7,693 nucleotides of DNA, taken from the NCBI GenBank assembly GCA_023230125.1, contig JALNXZ010000066.1, forward strand, positions 1-7,693, in the 5' to 3' direction. Source of the stretch: Bacteroidales bacterium. GTDB taxonomy: Bacteria > Bacteroidota > Bacteroidia > Bacteroidales > UBA1402. Position numbers and translations under genes: made by a program. The notes beneath the pieces were generated by a model. It made no database searches. It worked only from the letters and a program-made list of their open reading frames with translations, and was not told the DNA's origin. Shown in pieces: positions 1 through 7,693 of this stretch; within the stretch, counting starts at the first letter, position 1, and each line of letters starts with the position of its first letter.

Positions 1-1308
1 TCCCACTTCCTTACAGGGCTTCAGTCCGAATGTTTCCATAATCAGTTTTCCGCTGACAGGCGGTTGCATGTTCCGGATGCGGTCTTTCTGCTCAATCTCA
101 CGCAACTTTTGACGTACCAGTTGGAAATTTTCCAGAAAACGACGCACCTTTTCTTTGTTCTTGGATGTGATGTCAGCTTCGCAAAGCATCATCAGATCAT
201 CTATGTCATCACCGGCATCAAAAAGCAGCCTGCGAACGGCCGAATCAGTCACAATTTCCTCGCTCAGAGCAATAGGGCGCATGTGAAGTCCGACCATCTT
301 CTGAACATATTTCATTCTGTCGTTCATCGGAAATTTCATCCTGCGAAAAATATCCGGGATCATTTTTTCTCCGATGAAATTATGATTGTGAAAAGTCCAG
401 CCGGCCTTATCATCCCAACGTTTCGAAGCAGGTTTTCCTATATCGTGGAAAAGTGCCGCCCAACGAAGCCAAACATTATCGCTTTGATCGGAAAGCCTGT
501 CCAGGACTTCCAGCGTATGCTGAAAATTGTCTTTATGACCTACCCTGTCTTTCATTTCAACACCCTTTAAGACTGTAATTTCAGGCATGATGATGTCAAG
601 CAGGCCACAAGCTTCCAATAGCCTGAAGCCAATGGAAGGTTTTCTCGATTTCATCATCTTATTCAACTCATCAGCAATGCGTTCACCGGAGATGATGGAT
701 ATACGTTCCTTATTGCGCTCAATAGCCTCAAAAGCTTCGGGCACCATATCAAAATCAAGCTGACAGGCAAAACGGACGGCGCGCATCATGCGCAAGGGGT
801 CATCACTGAAGGTAATATCCGGATCAAGTGGGGTGCGAAGCAACATGGCACGCATGTCTTCCAGCCCTTCAAAAGGATCCACCAATTCTCCAAAGCGATC
901 CTTATTCAAGCAGACAGCCAGTGCATTGATGGTAAAATCACGGCGTTTTTGGTCATCCTCGAGACTGCCATCCTCCACCATGGGTTTGCGGGAATCACGT
1001 TGATAGGACTCTCGGCGAGCACCAACAAATTCCAGATCCAGTTTCTTAAGATGTATCTGGGCTGTTCCAAAGTTTTTAAAAACAGTCACCCTCGCATTTT
1101 TTCCAATTTTTTTTGCAACCAGTTTTGCCAATTCGATACCCCGGCCAACAGTCACAATGTCAATATCCTTTGAAGACCTTTTAAGAAAAATATCTCTCAC
1201 AAAACCACCAATTACATAGCATTCCACCTGTAATTCATCTGCAGCTTCTGATATGACTTCAAAAACCTGATTGTCTAATTTTTCACTTAAATTCACAATT
1301 GTTTCCAT
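1..1308 (-). CDS. cca: CCA-adding tRNA nucleotidyltransferase with HD domain (3' end cut off by window edge)
   Basis: The enzyme adds or repairs the 3'-terminal CCA of tRNAs in the cytoplasm, using CTP and ATP without a nucleic acid template. Reading the minus strand from the ATG at 1308-1306 gives 436 uninterrupted codons to the left edge, with no stop. Visible motifs fit the class II nucleotidyltransferase family. GGFVRD is at residues 34-39 and the metal-binding DID at 48-50. RRDFTINALA is at 122-131, and DDPLRMMRAVRF at 169-180 matches the nucleotide-selecting EDxxR motif (template residues D170 and R173 by analogy). GERIADEL at 208-215 lies in the neck region. A C-terminal HD metal-dependent phosphohydrolase domain follows, with H264, H288-D289 (FHDIGKP) and probably D379. 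Family members with this architecture run to about 470-480 residues, so some 40 residues are probably missing. The start fits the usual distance to GGFVRD. No Shine-Dalgarno sequence precedes it, as is normal in this phylum. A poly(A) polymerase is less likely given the single-domain bacterial layout and HD fusion. Confidence 0.96.
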   Translation of the reverse strand, partial: METIVNLSEKLDNQVFEVISEAADELQVECYVIGGFVRDIFLKRSSKDIDIVTVGRGIELAKLVAKKIGKNARVTVFKNFGTAQIHLKKLDLEFVGARRESYQRDSRKPMVEDGSLEDDQKRRDFTINALAVCLNKDRFGELVDPFEGLEDMRAMLLRTPLDPDITFSDDPLRMMRAVRFACQLDFDMVPEAFEAIERNKERISIISGERIADELNKMMKSRKPSIGFRLLEACGLLDIIMPEITVLKGVEMKDRVGHKDNFQHTLEVLDRLSDQSDNVWLRWAALFHDIGKPASKRWDDKAGWTFHNHNFIGEKMIPDIFRRMKFPMNDRMKYVQKMVGLHMRPIALSEEIVTDSAVRRLLFDAGDDIDDLMMLCEADITSKNKEKVRRFLENFQLVRQKLREIEQKDRIRNMQPPVSGKLIMETFGLKPCKEVG

Positions 1309-1319
1309 CTATTATGGTA

Positions 1320-1327
1320 CAAAAGTA
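1320..1327 (-). promoter_or_regulatory. Bacteroidota-type -7 box for cca
   Basis: The minus strand reads TACTTTTG, an exact match to the Bacteroidota -7 consensus TAnnTTTG. It ends 11 bases before the cca start codon, so transcription would begin only a few bases upstream of the ATG and leave a nearly leaderless mRNA. I see no clear TTG at the -33 position; the nearest is a TTC around 1346-1348. The match is seen directly; promoter activity is inferred. Confidence 0.6.
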
Positions 1328-1348
1328 TATTATTTTCGGGGAATGAAG

Positions 1349-1356
1349 TACATTTG
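1349..1356 (+). promoter_or_regulatory. Bacteroidota-type -7 box for the lipoprotein gene
   Basis: The plus strand reads TACATTTG, an exact TAnnTTTG match, 22 bases upstream of the lipoprotein start codon. That would give a leader of about 15-18 bases. The leader is A/T-rich with no Shine-Dalgarno sequence. The -33 TTG is not evident in the AT-rich stretch 1325-1332. The box faces away from the cca box, with 21 bases between them, so the two promoters share the same DNA and RNA polymerase could not easily occupy both at once. Confidence 0.55.
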
Positions 1357-1378
1357 CACGCCATAAAGATTTTAGTAT

Positions 1379-2230
1379 ATGTTAGGTCGTTTCTTTTTCC
1401 CATATTTATACATTAGCCTTACTGGCGTACTCATTTCTTGTGCATCTAAAAATGGTGTTCAACCTGATGACTATTTGAATAGAGCCAGAGGCTTCATACA
1501 GATACAACAATTCCAAAAAGCGAAATTGTGTGTTGACAGTGTCCGAATCAAATTTCCCAAAAATTTTGACAAAATCCGTGAAGGATTGAATGTCATGCGT
1601 GAAATCAATTTTGCCGAACAGAAACGCAATGTGATTTTTTGCGATAGTATGTTGAAAGTACGGCAGAATGAATTGCCTGCTGCTCAAAAGGATTTCCTCT
1701 TTCAGAAAAATGCCGAATATGAGAGCATTGGGCATTATGTTTACAAGACTCAGAGATCCGAGAACAATATGGGAAAGACCTTTCTCCAAACCAAAGTAGA
1801 CGAAAAAGGGAATCTGATTCTTACCAGCTATTACAGTGGCAGTCGTGCGTTGAACCACACGTCGCTCCGTGTAAAGTCAGATGACGGCGCATATGCAGAA
1901 AGTCTGACAGTTCCCAAGGATGGTGCATTGAATTATAGTTTTAAGGACAGTGGTACCAGCTATGAAATTGTACGTTTCAATAAAAAAGCAGAAAACGGTA
2001 TCGTCAATTTTATTCTGTCACATGAAAATAAACCGGTTACGTTGACCCTTATCGGAGACAGACCAAAGACATACAATGTGTCGGCAAATGATAAAAGAGC
2101 CATGAAAGCGGCTTCTGAGCTGTCCATCATCCTCACAGACATCAACCGACTACTTAATGAAATCCGCTTGTCTCAGGCAAAATTGGATTATATCTATCAA
2201 AAGCAGGAAGCTTTAGGTACAAATAAATAA
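1379..2230 (+). CDS. Uncharacterised envelope lipoprotein with TPR-like N-terminal helices and C-terminal coiled coil
   Basis: I do not recognise a named family, and no catalytic motif is apparent. The 283-residue product begins with a lipoprotein signal peptide. R4 is the only charged residue before a hydrophobic stretch (about 5-19), and the lipobox is LISC with the modified Cys at 21. The mature protein (CASKNG...) should be anchored in the envelope; outer membrane is likely but not proven. Residues about 29-80 look like one or two TPR-like amphipathic helix pairs (ARGFIQIQQFQKAKLCVDSV). Residues 81-112 are also mostly helical and charged. Residues about 117-235 alternate polar and hydrophobic positions as in a beta-rich domain. 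Residues about 238-277 form a long helix with coiled-coil character. The chosen ATG places the signal peptide right at the N-terminus. The gene is transcribed alone, divergent from cca and convergent with sprA. The opposite-strand open frames inside it lack family features and are best read as shadows. Confidence 0.85.
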   Translation: MLGRFFFPYLYISLTGVLISCASKNGVQPDDYLNRARGFIQIQQFQKAKLCVDSVRIKFPKNFDKIREGLNVMREINFAEQKRNVIFCDSMLKVRQNELPAAQKDFLFQKNAEYESIGHYVYKTQRSENNMGKTFLQTKVDEKGNLILTSYYSGSRALNHTSLRVKSDDGAYAESLTVPKDGALNYSFKDSGTSYEIVRFNKKAENGIVNFILSHENKPVTLTLIGDRPKTYNVSANDKRAMKAASELSIILTDINRLLNEIRLSQAKLDYIYQKQEALGTNK

Positions 2231-2260
2231 TTCCAGCATTTAATTTCACTTTTCTCTTGA
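2231..2260. other. Short convergent intergenic gap
   Basis: Thirty bases separate the stop codon of the lipoprotein gene from the stop codon of sprA, which runs toward it. The gap is AT-rich and pyrimidine-rich on the plus strand (tttcacttttctc). I see no GC-rich hairpin followed by a T-tract in either direction, so the two transcripts probably overlap at their 3' ends or end by Rho-dependent termination. Confidence 0.5.
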
Positions 2261-5200
2261 TTACCTGTTCAATATAAAACGGATGCTGAACCCAAAATCC
2301 GAACTCGTTACCGGATAGGATGATACCAACGGAATAGTCGACTCATAGTCGTAGAAAATCGTCAGGTTCATATTCTTGCTGATTACATAATCCCCCATCA
2401 GTTCTATGACAAACGTCTTGTTACCAGAAGAGGCTTGTGTGTAGTTTTCCTCAATCTTACGCAGGAGTGAGTGTTGATTCTTGTAAGAAAGCTTTCCGGA
2501 CAAACTCAGGTCATTTCTAGTCTTGGACTTTTCCAGAAATCCCCAGGGATGGAAATTGCTGATCTTGTAGTTCGTACCTACTGTATATTGGTCCTGGTCT
2601 GCTTCTACCACCTGACCACCGGATATGCTCAGATTCATGGTGCGGTTCTTGCGGATTTCCGAATTGAATGTCCAGCCGTTCAACAGTGTTCCCTGAATGC
2701 GGAATAATGGATTAAAAGACTCAATAAGCGTTACGGATGATATATCGTACATCGAAGAGGGCACCGGATTCTTTGTCAGGACATCTCTTACAAAACCCAA
2801 TCCGTCACCGGCATCCACAAAAGTGTTGAAAGAGGAAAATGAAGAAACATTGTAGGTGCAAGTATAGGCATGATTGAGCGTAATATTCTTGAAATATTTC
2901 CGGATGAAGTCCAGATTGGAAAAACCATCGTATGAAATGGCCCAGTTTGGCAACAAGGCTTTCAGGCTTGGAAATATGTCGAGGTTTGATTTATTCGCTT
3001 CTTTTCCGGTATAGGCAGCCAAGAATGCAGGAATGAGTACGTCTGCAGAATTGAGGTCAAAAGTACCGTTTGCAGGATCATATGTTTGATTGGCATAAGA
3101 TGTTCCAGATAAGAATCCTGTACTCGGATAAGCCTTTCCACTCATCTTGTTTTCCAGACGGGCAGCAATGATTATCCTGTTGTCAAGGAATTTCTGGAAA
3201 ACCTCGGATGCATAACCATCTGAAGCTTTTGAAGAATTAAAGGCTGTCGAAAGGGCAAGTGTCGTCATGGTAAAACTCCCGGTTTTTGTTTCAGGCATGC
3301 CGTCAAACATATACTGGATCTGGGTATTATGGCTCCAAGATCTGGCAGCATTGAGATCAATTTTAAGACCTTTCAAAGGCTCGATCGTTGATTTGATACG
3401 CAAATCCGTCACTTTTGTCATAATGGCCGGGCTGATGATGGAATCATTCCCAATGAGCCAGTCTTTGTCCTTAGCCCGTTGAAGATAATCGTCAGGCTGA
3501 AATCCCAACGCAAAATCCCAACCCGGTGCTGTACCATATTCCGATTTTTTAATCAGACCTGACTGAGGCTTAAATCCCGGAATGATCATACCATCGGTCT
3601 GTTTATAGGTGATAGAAACATTCCGGACAGACATCATCGTCCGGGCTACGACTTGTGCAACCTGATACCAACCCTCATCATCGAGTGAAGGTTTCTGAAT
3701 GACGGATAATTTCAGGGTTATATCTTCTTGTGCATACACCAGCAGAGTGTTTTCGTCTTTTACCTTGAATCTGATCGGAATTCGTTTTCCAGTCGAATCG
3801 ATGGCCATTAAAAACACCCGTTTATTCTTCAGGTTGTGCTTAATGTTCATCACTGAATCCTTAAACAGGGCTGTCTCTTTTTCATATTTCTTCAATTCCT
3901 CGACAATTGGTTTCTTCAGCGTTTCATTGGTGATTCTTTTTTGTTTGGAATCCGAAGCTGTTTTTTTTGCAACAGGTATCTGACGTTTAACCTCTGCATT
4001 TTTCTTGTTGATATTTTTCAGAAAATCCCATTTGTTATACAGGTTCACAAGATTTCCAACAGAAGTCAGGGACATCACCCGCTGATTGCTCACTTGATTA
4101 CCCAAATCGGTTTCTGCATCGGCTGTTGAACTTCTGATCCAGTCATAGACTACATTATACTGGGTATTCATATTTATAAAATCCAGCACAGGAATTCGAT
4201 TAAAAGGCACTTGCCAAGTCAGGTTAGCAGTTTGCGTATAGTCTAGAGGCTTACCAAATTCTCTTAAGCTTCTCGAAACCGTATCTTTCCAGTTTTGGTA
4301 CTCAGTGGCAAACAGTTCTTTGTTGACAGGGGCTGTCAGTGTTTCTTCCACTTCTGCCCGATTATTGATCGAAAAATAGAATTTCAGATTTTGAGTGATA
4401 TTCCAGTTGACAGACAAGTCGGTATTCCACAAAAAGTTTTTACTGACGGTAGGCAAAAAAACCTCATCAGAGCTGAGCGAAGTCAAGTCTCTGGACTTCA
4501 GTTCATAATAATACCTGATCAGGTTGGTATTTGCTGTTATGTTATTCGGGAGAAAATTAAGATCAAACTCTTTCAACGATTTTAACCAGGGTGAAACCAT
4601 TTTTTTGCTTTTAACAAACGGCTGCCATGGTCTTAATGGTGAAGAATAGGAATAATTGATACCTCCCGTATAGTTTTTGGTTATCTGGTATTCCGTTGTC
4701 GCATCACGCTCAAAGGCCTCATTCTGGCTATAGTTGAATGTGAAGTTTGCCGGATCTATCGGCAATGGCGTTTTGCTTTTCAAATCAACTTTCATATTCG
4801 TCAGGCTAAGACTTTTATAGGTCTTCAATGTTTGACTATAATTCAGAATGGAATCGCGCGCCGCCTTATTTTTTGTTGCATCAAGCACATCGCTCAGCAA
4901 CAGGTCTTCGTTGAGCGGATCATATTTTGGTGTAGTTGTTTCCTTGGATAGGGAATAGTACAACGGAATGTTGACTTTCGCTTTTTCCGGTAAAAGACGT
5001 CCTAGGTTAAAATTAAAGGCCATGTTATACTGGCCATAGCTATCCATTCTGCGTTCCGAGACGCTCTGTTCAAGACCTCCAAAGCCATCTGATTCATAAC
5101 GGCCGCTGGCAGTAATCGTACCCAGGTCAGACAATCCCAAGACAGCACTTCCCAAAGCTGCATATCCACCCTCTTCCTTGAATCCGGAAAGGCGCAACTC

Positions 5201-7693
5201 ATTCACCCATATCTCTACTGATTTGACCATCGTTCCATTATTCCGGACACCAATCATGATGGTTTTAACATCGGCCAGGGATGGATTTCCCATGATTCTC
5301 ACCTTGTTTTGCTCATGGTTGGGATCAAATTCATAATATTCTTTCGTATAGCTGACGGGGTAACCGGCAGTGTTTCTATTGTTCTTGATCTTGGTAAACA
5401 GATCAAATGGAATATCAAAAAAGTTATTGTCCGGCCAAATGGCAGAAGCCACATTGACATATGGTTCAGAAATTTCAAGTGGAATTTCATACTCATAATA
5501 GTTATTCTGAAAATCCGCTCCAAGACGCATGAAAACGGTCATCTCATAATTTTTCGGAGGATTCATGTCTTTTTCAAATGCCTCGGAATGCACGAACATT
5601 TGTAATCTGTCATACTGCCTGAAATCATAGGAGGTGTTTTTATAAACAGCTCTGGCATCACCAGGAGATAGATCGGTAATCTTTAACGCAAGCGACTGCT
5701 CGTCTTCCAGATATACTCCCGGCTGACTGGGGTCGGTTTCCCTATCCACACCCGGAGGCAGTTTATAGTTGATGGGGGTACGACCTGAATTTTCCTCCAA
5801 ACTGACCGTCGAAACATCAATCACAGCATCTTTAATGGGAACATTTGTTATACTGTATAAGTTTTTCGTATAGTTTCTCCAATCGCCCCGTACCAAATCC
5901 AGGCTTGCCAAACGCAAGATGGTACTGTCCTCAAAGTTTGTCAAATACATCCTTATAAAACGGATGCTATTGAAACCACTAATGGTTCCAACTTTCTTTT
6001 CATAGCTATTAATAGGTATCTTGAACTGATACCAGGAAACTTGTTCCACCTTGCCATTTTTCAGAGTTACAGAACTTGTCCGCTTGTCCTTAATGAAGTT
6101 CATTCCGACCTCCAACTTATCCGGTCGCAATTCTACGTGGTACTGATAATATCTTTCCGTCTCATTCAGGGTAAAGTCAAGGTTGATATCCTCTACGTTT
6201 GGAAGTGTCGTTGAAGCTGTTGAATAGGATTCTCCAGAATTTTCAGTTGATTGAGAATTGCCTTCATAACCGTTATAATGTTTATATCGGTTTAGAATGC
6301 TTGTCTTCTGATTGTCATAATCAGAACCCCTGAAATAATGGTAATTGTCACCGGCAGGGTCATTAATGGGCGAGAAAGGATCTTTTTCCATCTGGTCGAG
6401 GGCTATCGGATCCACCACTTTTGTCCGGACACCGGCAATATAATTCGCCTCCCAGTTTTTTTCTTCTTCTGTACTAAGGCCATCCAGACCTACATCCTGA
6501 AGGAAACGGACACCGGCGGTATTGTCAAATGCGTAAGCCGTGGAGGTTTTGGCCGAAACCTTTCCCCAATTGGTCGTACTGATCAGATTGGTGTCACTTG
6601 CAGAGGTTGGTAATCCATTCTCGAAAGAGCGTTTACCATCTTTCAGGACATCCTCTGAAATCTCACCCAAGTTAAAATACAAATCACCACCGGTTGACAC
6701 GCCCAAACTATCATAAACAAACGGATCCATCATCCAAAATTCAATGTATTCCACATTGTTGGATTCAAAATTGGTATATCCCGATTCAATCTTGCGCATG
6801 ATACCCCCCCATCTCTTTTCGGGATTCTTCAATGTACCATCAACATTCATGCTTTCCCAATCAAAATTATACGGGCCTCTTTCTTTTGGATAATATGCCA
6901 AGTTCATGACTGAAAGCAAACCTGTCTGATTATAGGCTAAATCACGGTCCGGAAAGATTTCTCTTTCCCGGATTGCCCTTACATAATGGTTGGATAGTTG
7001 ATTCAAATCGTTCCTGATATGACTTGGAGTCTGAGAACTGTTATTCTGATTGAAGATACCATCGATGGTATACCATGCTAGAAGCGAACGATTATAACCA
7101 TACTGGAGATTATCCGACAAAGCTGCTTCCGGGAACGAACCTCCTGCAGGATCATTTGGCGTACTAGCCAAATACCACTGATTCAAATCCTTCAAAGATA
7201 TTGGCTTTTCAGAGGCCTCAAAATCATCGATATAGGACTTGTCATCCAAAGTCTTTGACGACCCGGCAATCAATTGGGCAAACTCACCATTCATGGAAAA
7301 CTGAGAAGGTTTGGTGGCATTTATCAATGGTAATTTATCAATCAGGTTGGTCAGGAACTGCGATTCTGTCTTAAAAGAGGTGTTTATTCCCCAGATGGTG
7401 TTGGAGACAGACTCAGAGCCCATATCCACCTTGGTGGTCAGTGGCGTTTCTGAAAGATGCATCAATGTACCTCCAACACTGAAATTATCACTAAACTTAT
7501 AGTCAAGAGTCATTCCTGCCATCGATTTTCGTATCATACTGAAAGTAGACTGATCTTCACAGGTTGCATTGATGGCTGTACCGGAAGAGATCAGGGCTTC
7601 ATTCAGGATTGTCACTGTACCTGATGCATAATCCACCGTATAATCGGTATTTTCCGTCAGGGTTTGTCCACCGGCTGTAACCACGACGGACCC
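2261..7693 (-). CDS. sprA: SprA/Sov, outer-membrane translocon of the type IX secretion system (N-terminal part cut off by window edge)
   Basis: SprA forms the giant outer-membrane barrel (36 strands in one polypeptide in the Flavobacterium johnsoniae structure) through which type IX cargo leaves the cell, with PorV and a plug protein as partners. The frame is open from the right edge to the TAA at 2263-2261, giving 1810 residues. A GTG at 7684 is in frame but lies inside the gene, because coding continues upstream (GSVVTAGG...). Family proteins are about 2400-2500 residues, so roughly 600 are missing from the N-terminus. Counting from that GTG, conserved blocks are: a vDYxxGtVtiLN segment (about 17-28), SYIDDFEAS (150-158), RWGGIMRKI (291-299) followed by NVEYIEFWMMDPF (310-322), LPNVEDINLDFT (494-505), FNSIRFIRMYLTNF (571-584) with LDLVRGDWRNY (595-605), and KSVEIWVNELRLSGF (821-835). 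From about 850 on, alternating beta-strand patterns dominate, broken by a Lys-rich segment (1223-1288). The chain ends with a typical barrel terminal strand, DFGFSIRFILNR. No frameshift or internal stop is seen. Confidence 0.95.
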   Translation of the reverse strand, partial: GSVVVTAGGQTLTENTDYTVDYASGTVTILNEALISSGTAINATCEDQSTFSMIRKSMAGMTLDYKFSDNFSVGGTLMHLSETPLTTKVDMGSESVSNTIWGINTSFKTESQFLTNLIDKLPLINATKPSQFSMNGEFAQLIAGSSKTLDDKSYIDDFEASEKPISLKDLNQWYLASTPNDPAGGSFPEAALSDNLQYGYNRSLLAWYTIDGIFNQNNSSQTPSHIRNDLNQLSNHYVRAIREREIFPDRDLAYNQTGLLSVMNLAYYPKERGPYNFDWESMNVDGTLKNPEKRWGGIMRKIESGYTNFESNNVEYIEFWMMDPFVYDSLGVSTGGDLYFNLGEISEDVLKDGKRSFENGLPTSASDTNLISTTNWGKVSAKTSTAYAFDNTAGVRFLQDVGLDGLSTEEEKNWEANYIAGVRTKVVDPIALDQMEKDPFSPINDPAGDNYHYFRGSDYDNQKTSILNRYKHYNGYEGNSQSTENSGESYSTASTTLPNVEDINLDFTLNETERYYQYHVELRPDKLEVGMNFIKDKRTSSVTLKNGKVEQVSWYQFKIPINSYEKKVGTISGFNSIRFIRMYLTNFEDSTILRLASLDLVRGDWRNYTKNLYSITNVPIKDAVIDVSTVSLEENSGRTPINYKLPPGVDRETDPSQPGVYLEDEQSLALKITDLSPGDARAVYKNTSYDFRQYDRLQMFVHSEAFEKDMNPPKNYEMTVFMRLGADFQNNYYEYEIPLEISEPYVNVASAIWPDNNFFDIPFDLFTKIKNNRNTAGYPVSYTKEYYEFDPNHEQNKVRIMGNPSLADVKTIMIGVRNNGTMVKSVEIWVNELRLSGFKEEGGYAALGSAVLGLSDLGTITASGRYESDGFGGLEQSVSERRMDSYGQYNMAFNFNLGRLLPEKAKVNIPLYYSLSKETTTPKYDPLNEDLLLSDVLDATKNKAARDSILNYSQTLKTYKSLSLTNMKVDLKSKTPLPIDPANFTFNYSQNEAFERDATTEYQITKNYTGGINYSYSSPLRPWQPFVKSKKMVSPWLKSLKEFDLNFLPNNITANTNLIRYYYELKSRDLTSLSSDEVFLPTVSKNFLWNTDLSVNWNITQNLKFYFSINNRAEVEETLTAPVNKELFATEYQNWKDTVSRSLREFGKPLDYTQTANLTWQVPFNRIPVLDFINMNTQYNVVYDWIRSSTADAETDLGNQVSNQRVMSLTSVGNLVNLYNKWDFLKNINKKNAEVKRQIPVAKKTASDSKQKRITNETLKKPIVEELKKYEKETALFKDSVMNIKHNLKNKRVFLMAIDSTGKRIPIRFKVKDENTLLVYAQEDITLKLSVIQKPSLDDEGWYQVAQVVARTMMSVRNVSITYKQTDGMIIPGFKPQSGLIKKSEYGTAPGWDFALGFQPDDYLQRAKDKDWLIGNDSIISPAIMTKVTDLRIKSTIEPLKGLKIDLNAARSWSHNTQIQYMFDGMPETKTGSFTMTTLALSTAFNSSKASDGYASEVFQKFLDNRIIIAARLENKMSGKAYPSTGFLSGTSYANQTYDPANGTFDLNSADVLIPAFLAAYTGKEANKSNLDIFPSLKALLPNWAISYDGFSNLDFIRKYFKNITLNHAYTCTYNVSSFSSFNTFVDAGDGLGFVRDVLTKNPVPSSMYDISSVTLIESFNPLFRIQGTLLNGWTFNSEIRKNRTMNLSISGGQVVEADQDQYTVGTNYKISNFHPWGFLEKSKTRNDLSLSGKLSYKNQHSLLRKIEENYTQASSGNKTFVIELMGDYVISKNMNLTIFYDYESTIPLVSSYPVTSSDFGFSIRFILNR

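Noticed and set aside
64..570. Plus-strand open frame of 168 codons
   Set aside because: It lies wholly opposite the cca gene, whose motifs on the minus strand are unmistakable; the translation shows no recognisable domain.
1107..1114. A8 tract in the cca coding strand as a slippage site
   Set aside because: It encodes part of VAKKIGKN with AAA codons in an AT-rich gene. The enzyme is needed for tRNA repair and switching would make little sense, so coincidence is the simplest reading.
1406..1858. Minus-strand open frame of 150 codons inside the lipoprotein gene
   Set aside because: The plus-strand frame has a signal peptide, lipobox and upstream -7 box. The minus-strand frame has none of these and looks like a shadow.
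2234..2288. Inverted repeat cagcat / atgctg around the convergent stop codons as a bidirectional terminator
   Set aside because: The arms are only six bases with a loop of over 40 bases, and no T-tract follows in either direction.
2261..7684. GTG at 7684 as the true start of the large minus-strand gene
   Set aside because: The frame continues open to the window edge, the GTG sits in the middle of a conserved SprA segment, there is no signal peptide after it, and the product would be about 600 residues short for the family.
1..7693. Mobile element, CRISPR array, tRNA or rRNA
   Set aside because: Almost all bases are accounted for by three genes, and I saw no transposase motif, regularly spaced repeats, terminal inverted repeats or tRNA-like fold in the remaining roughly 100 bases.

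Overview
The window is from a member of the Bacteroidota (formerly Bacteroidetes), most likely Bacteroidales or a near relative. Three things point there. The largest gene encodes SprA/Sov, the outer-membrane translocon of the type IX secretion system, a machine known only from this phylum and its close relatives. The divergent promoter region has two exact matches to the phylum's TAnnTTTG -7 box. The start codons lack Shine-Dalgarno sequences. Genus cannot be resolved from the sequence alone.

Layout. Positions 1-1308 (minus strand) hold most of a CCA-adding tRNA nucleotidyltransferase with an HD domain; its C-terminus runs off the left edge. A short divergent intergenic region follows (1309-1378). 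Then comes a single plus-strand gene (1379-2230) for a 283-residue uncharacterised lipoprotein. After a 30-base convergent gap, positions 2261-7693 (minus strand) hold the C-terminal three quarters or so of SprA; its N-terminus and promoter lie beyond the right edge. The window is densely coding, with no RNA genes, insertion sequences, CRISPR arrays or long repeats seen.

Function. The CCA enzyme is housekeeping and has no evident link to the other genes. SprA moves folded cargo proteins with a type IX C-terminal signal across the outer membrane. The lipoprotein should also be in the cell envelope, but it has its own promoter and opposite orientation, so a shared function with SprA is only a hypothesis. 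No wholly new system is visible. The points most worth a second look are the unknown lipoprotein, the unusual gene order at the 3' side of sprA, the near-leaderless cca promoter, and homopolymer tracts inside sprA.
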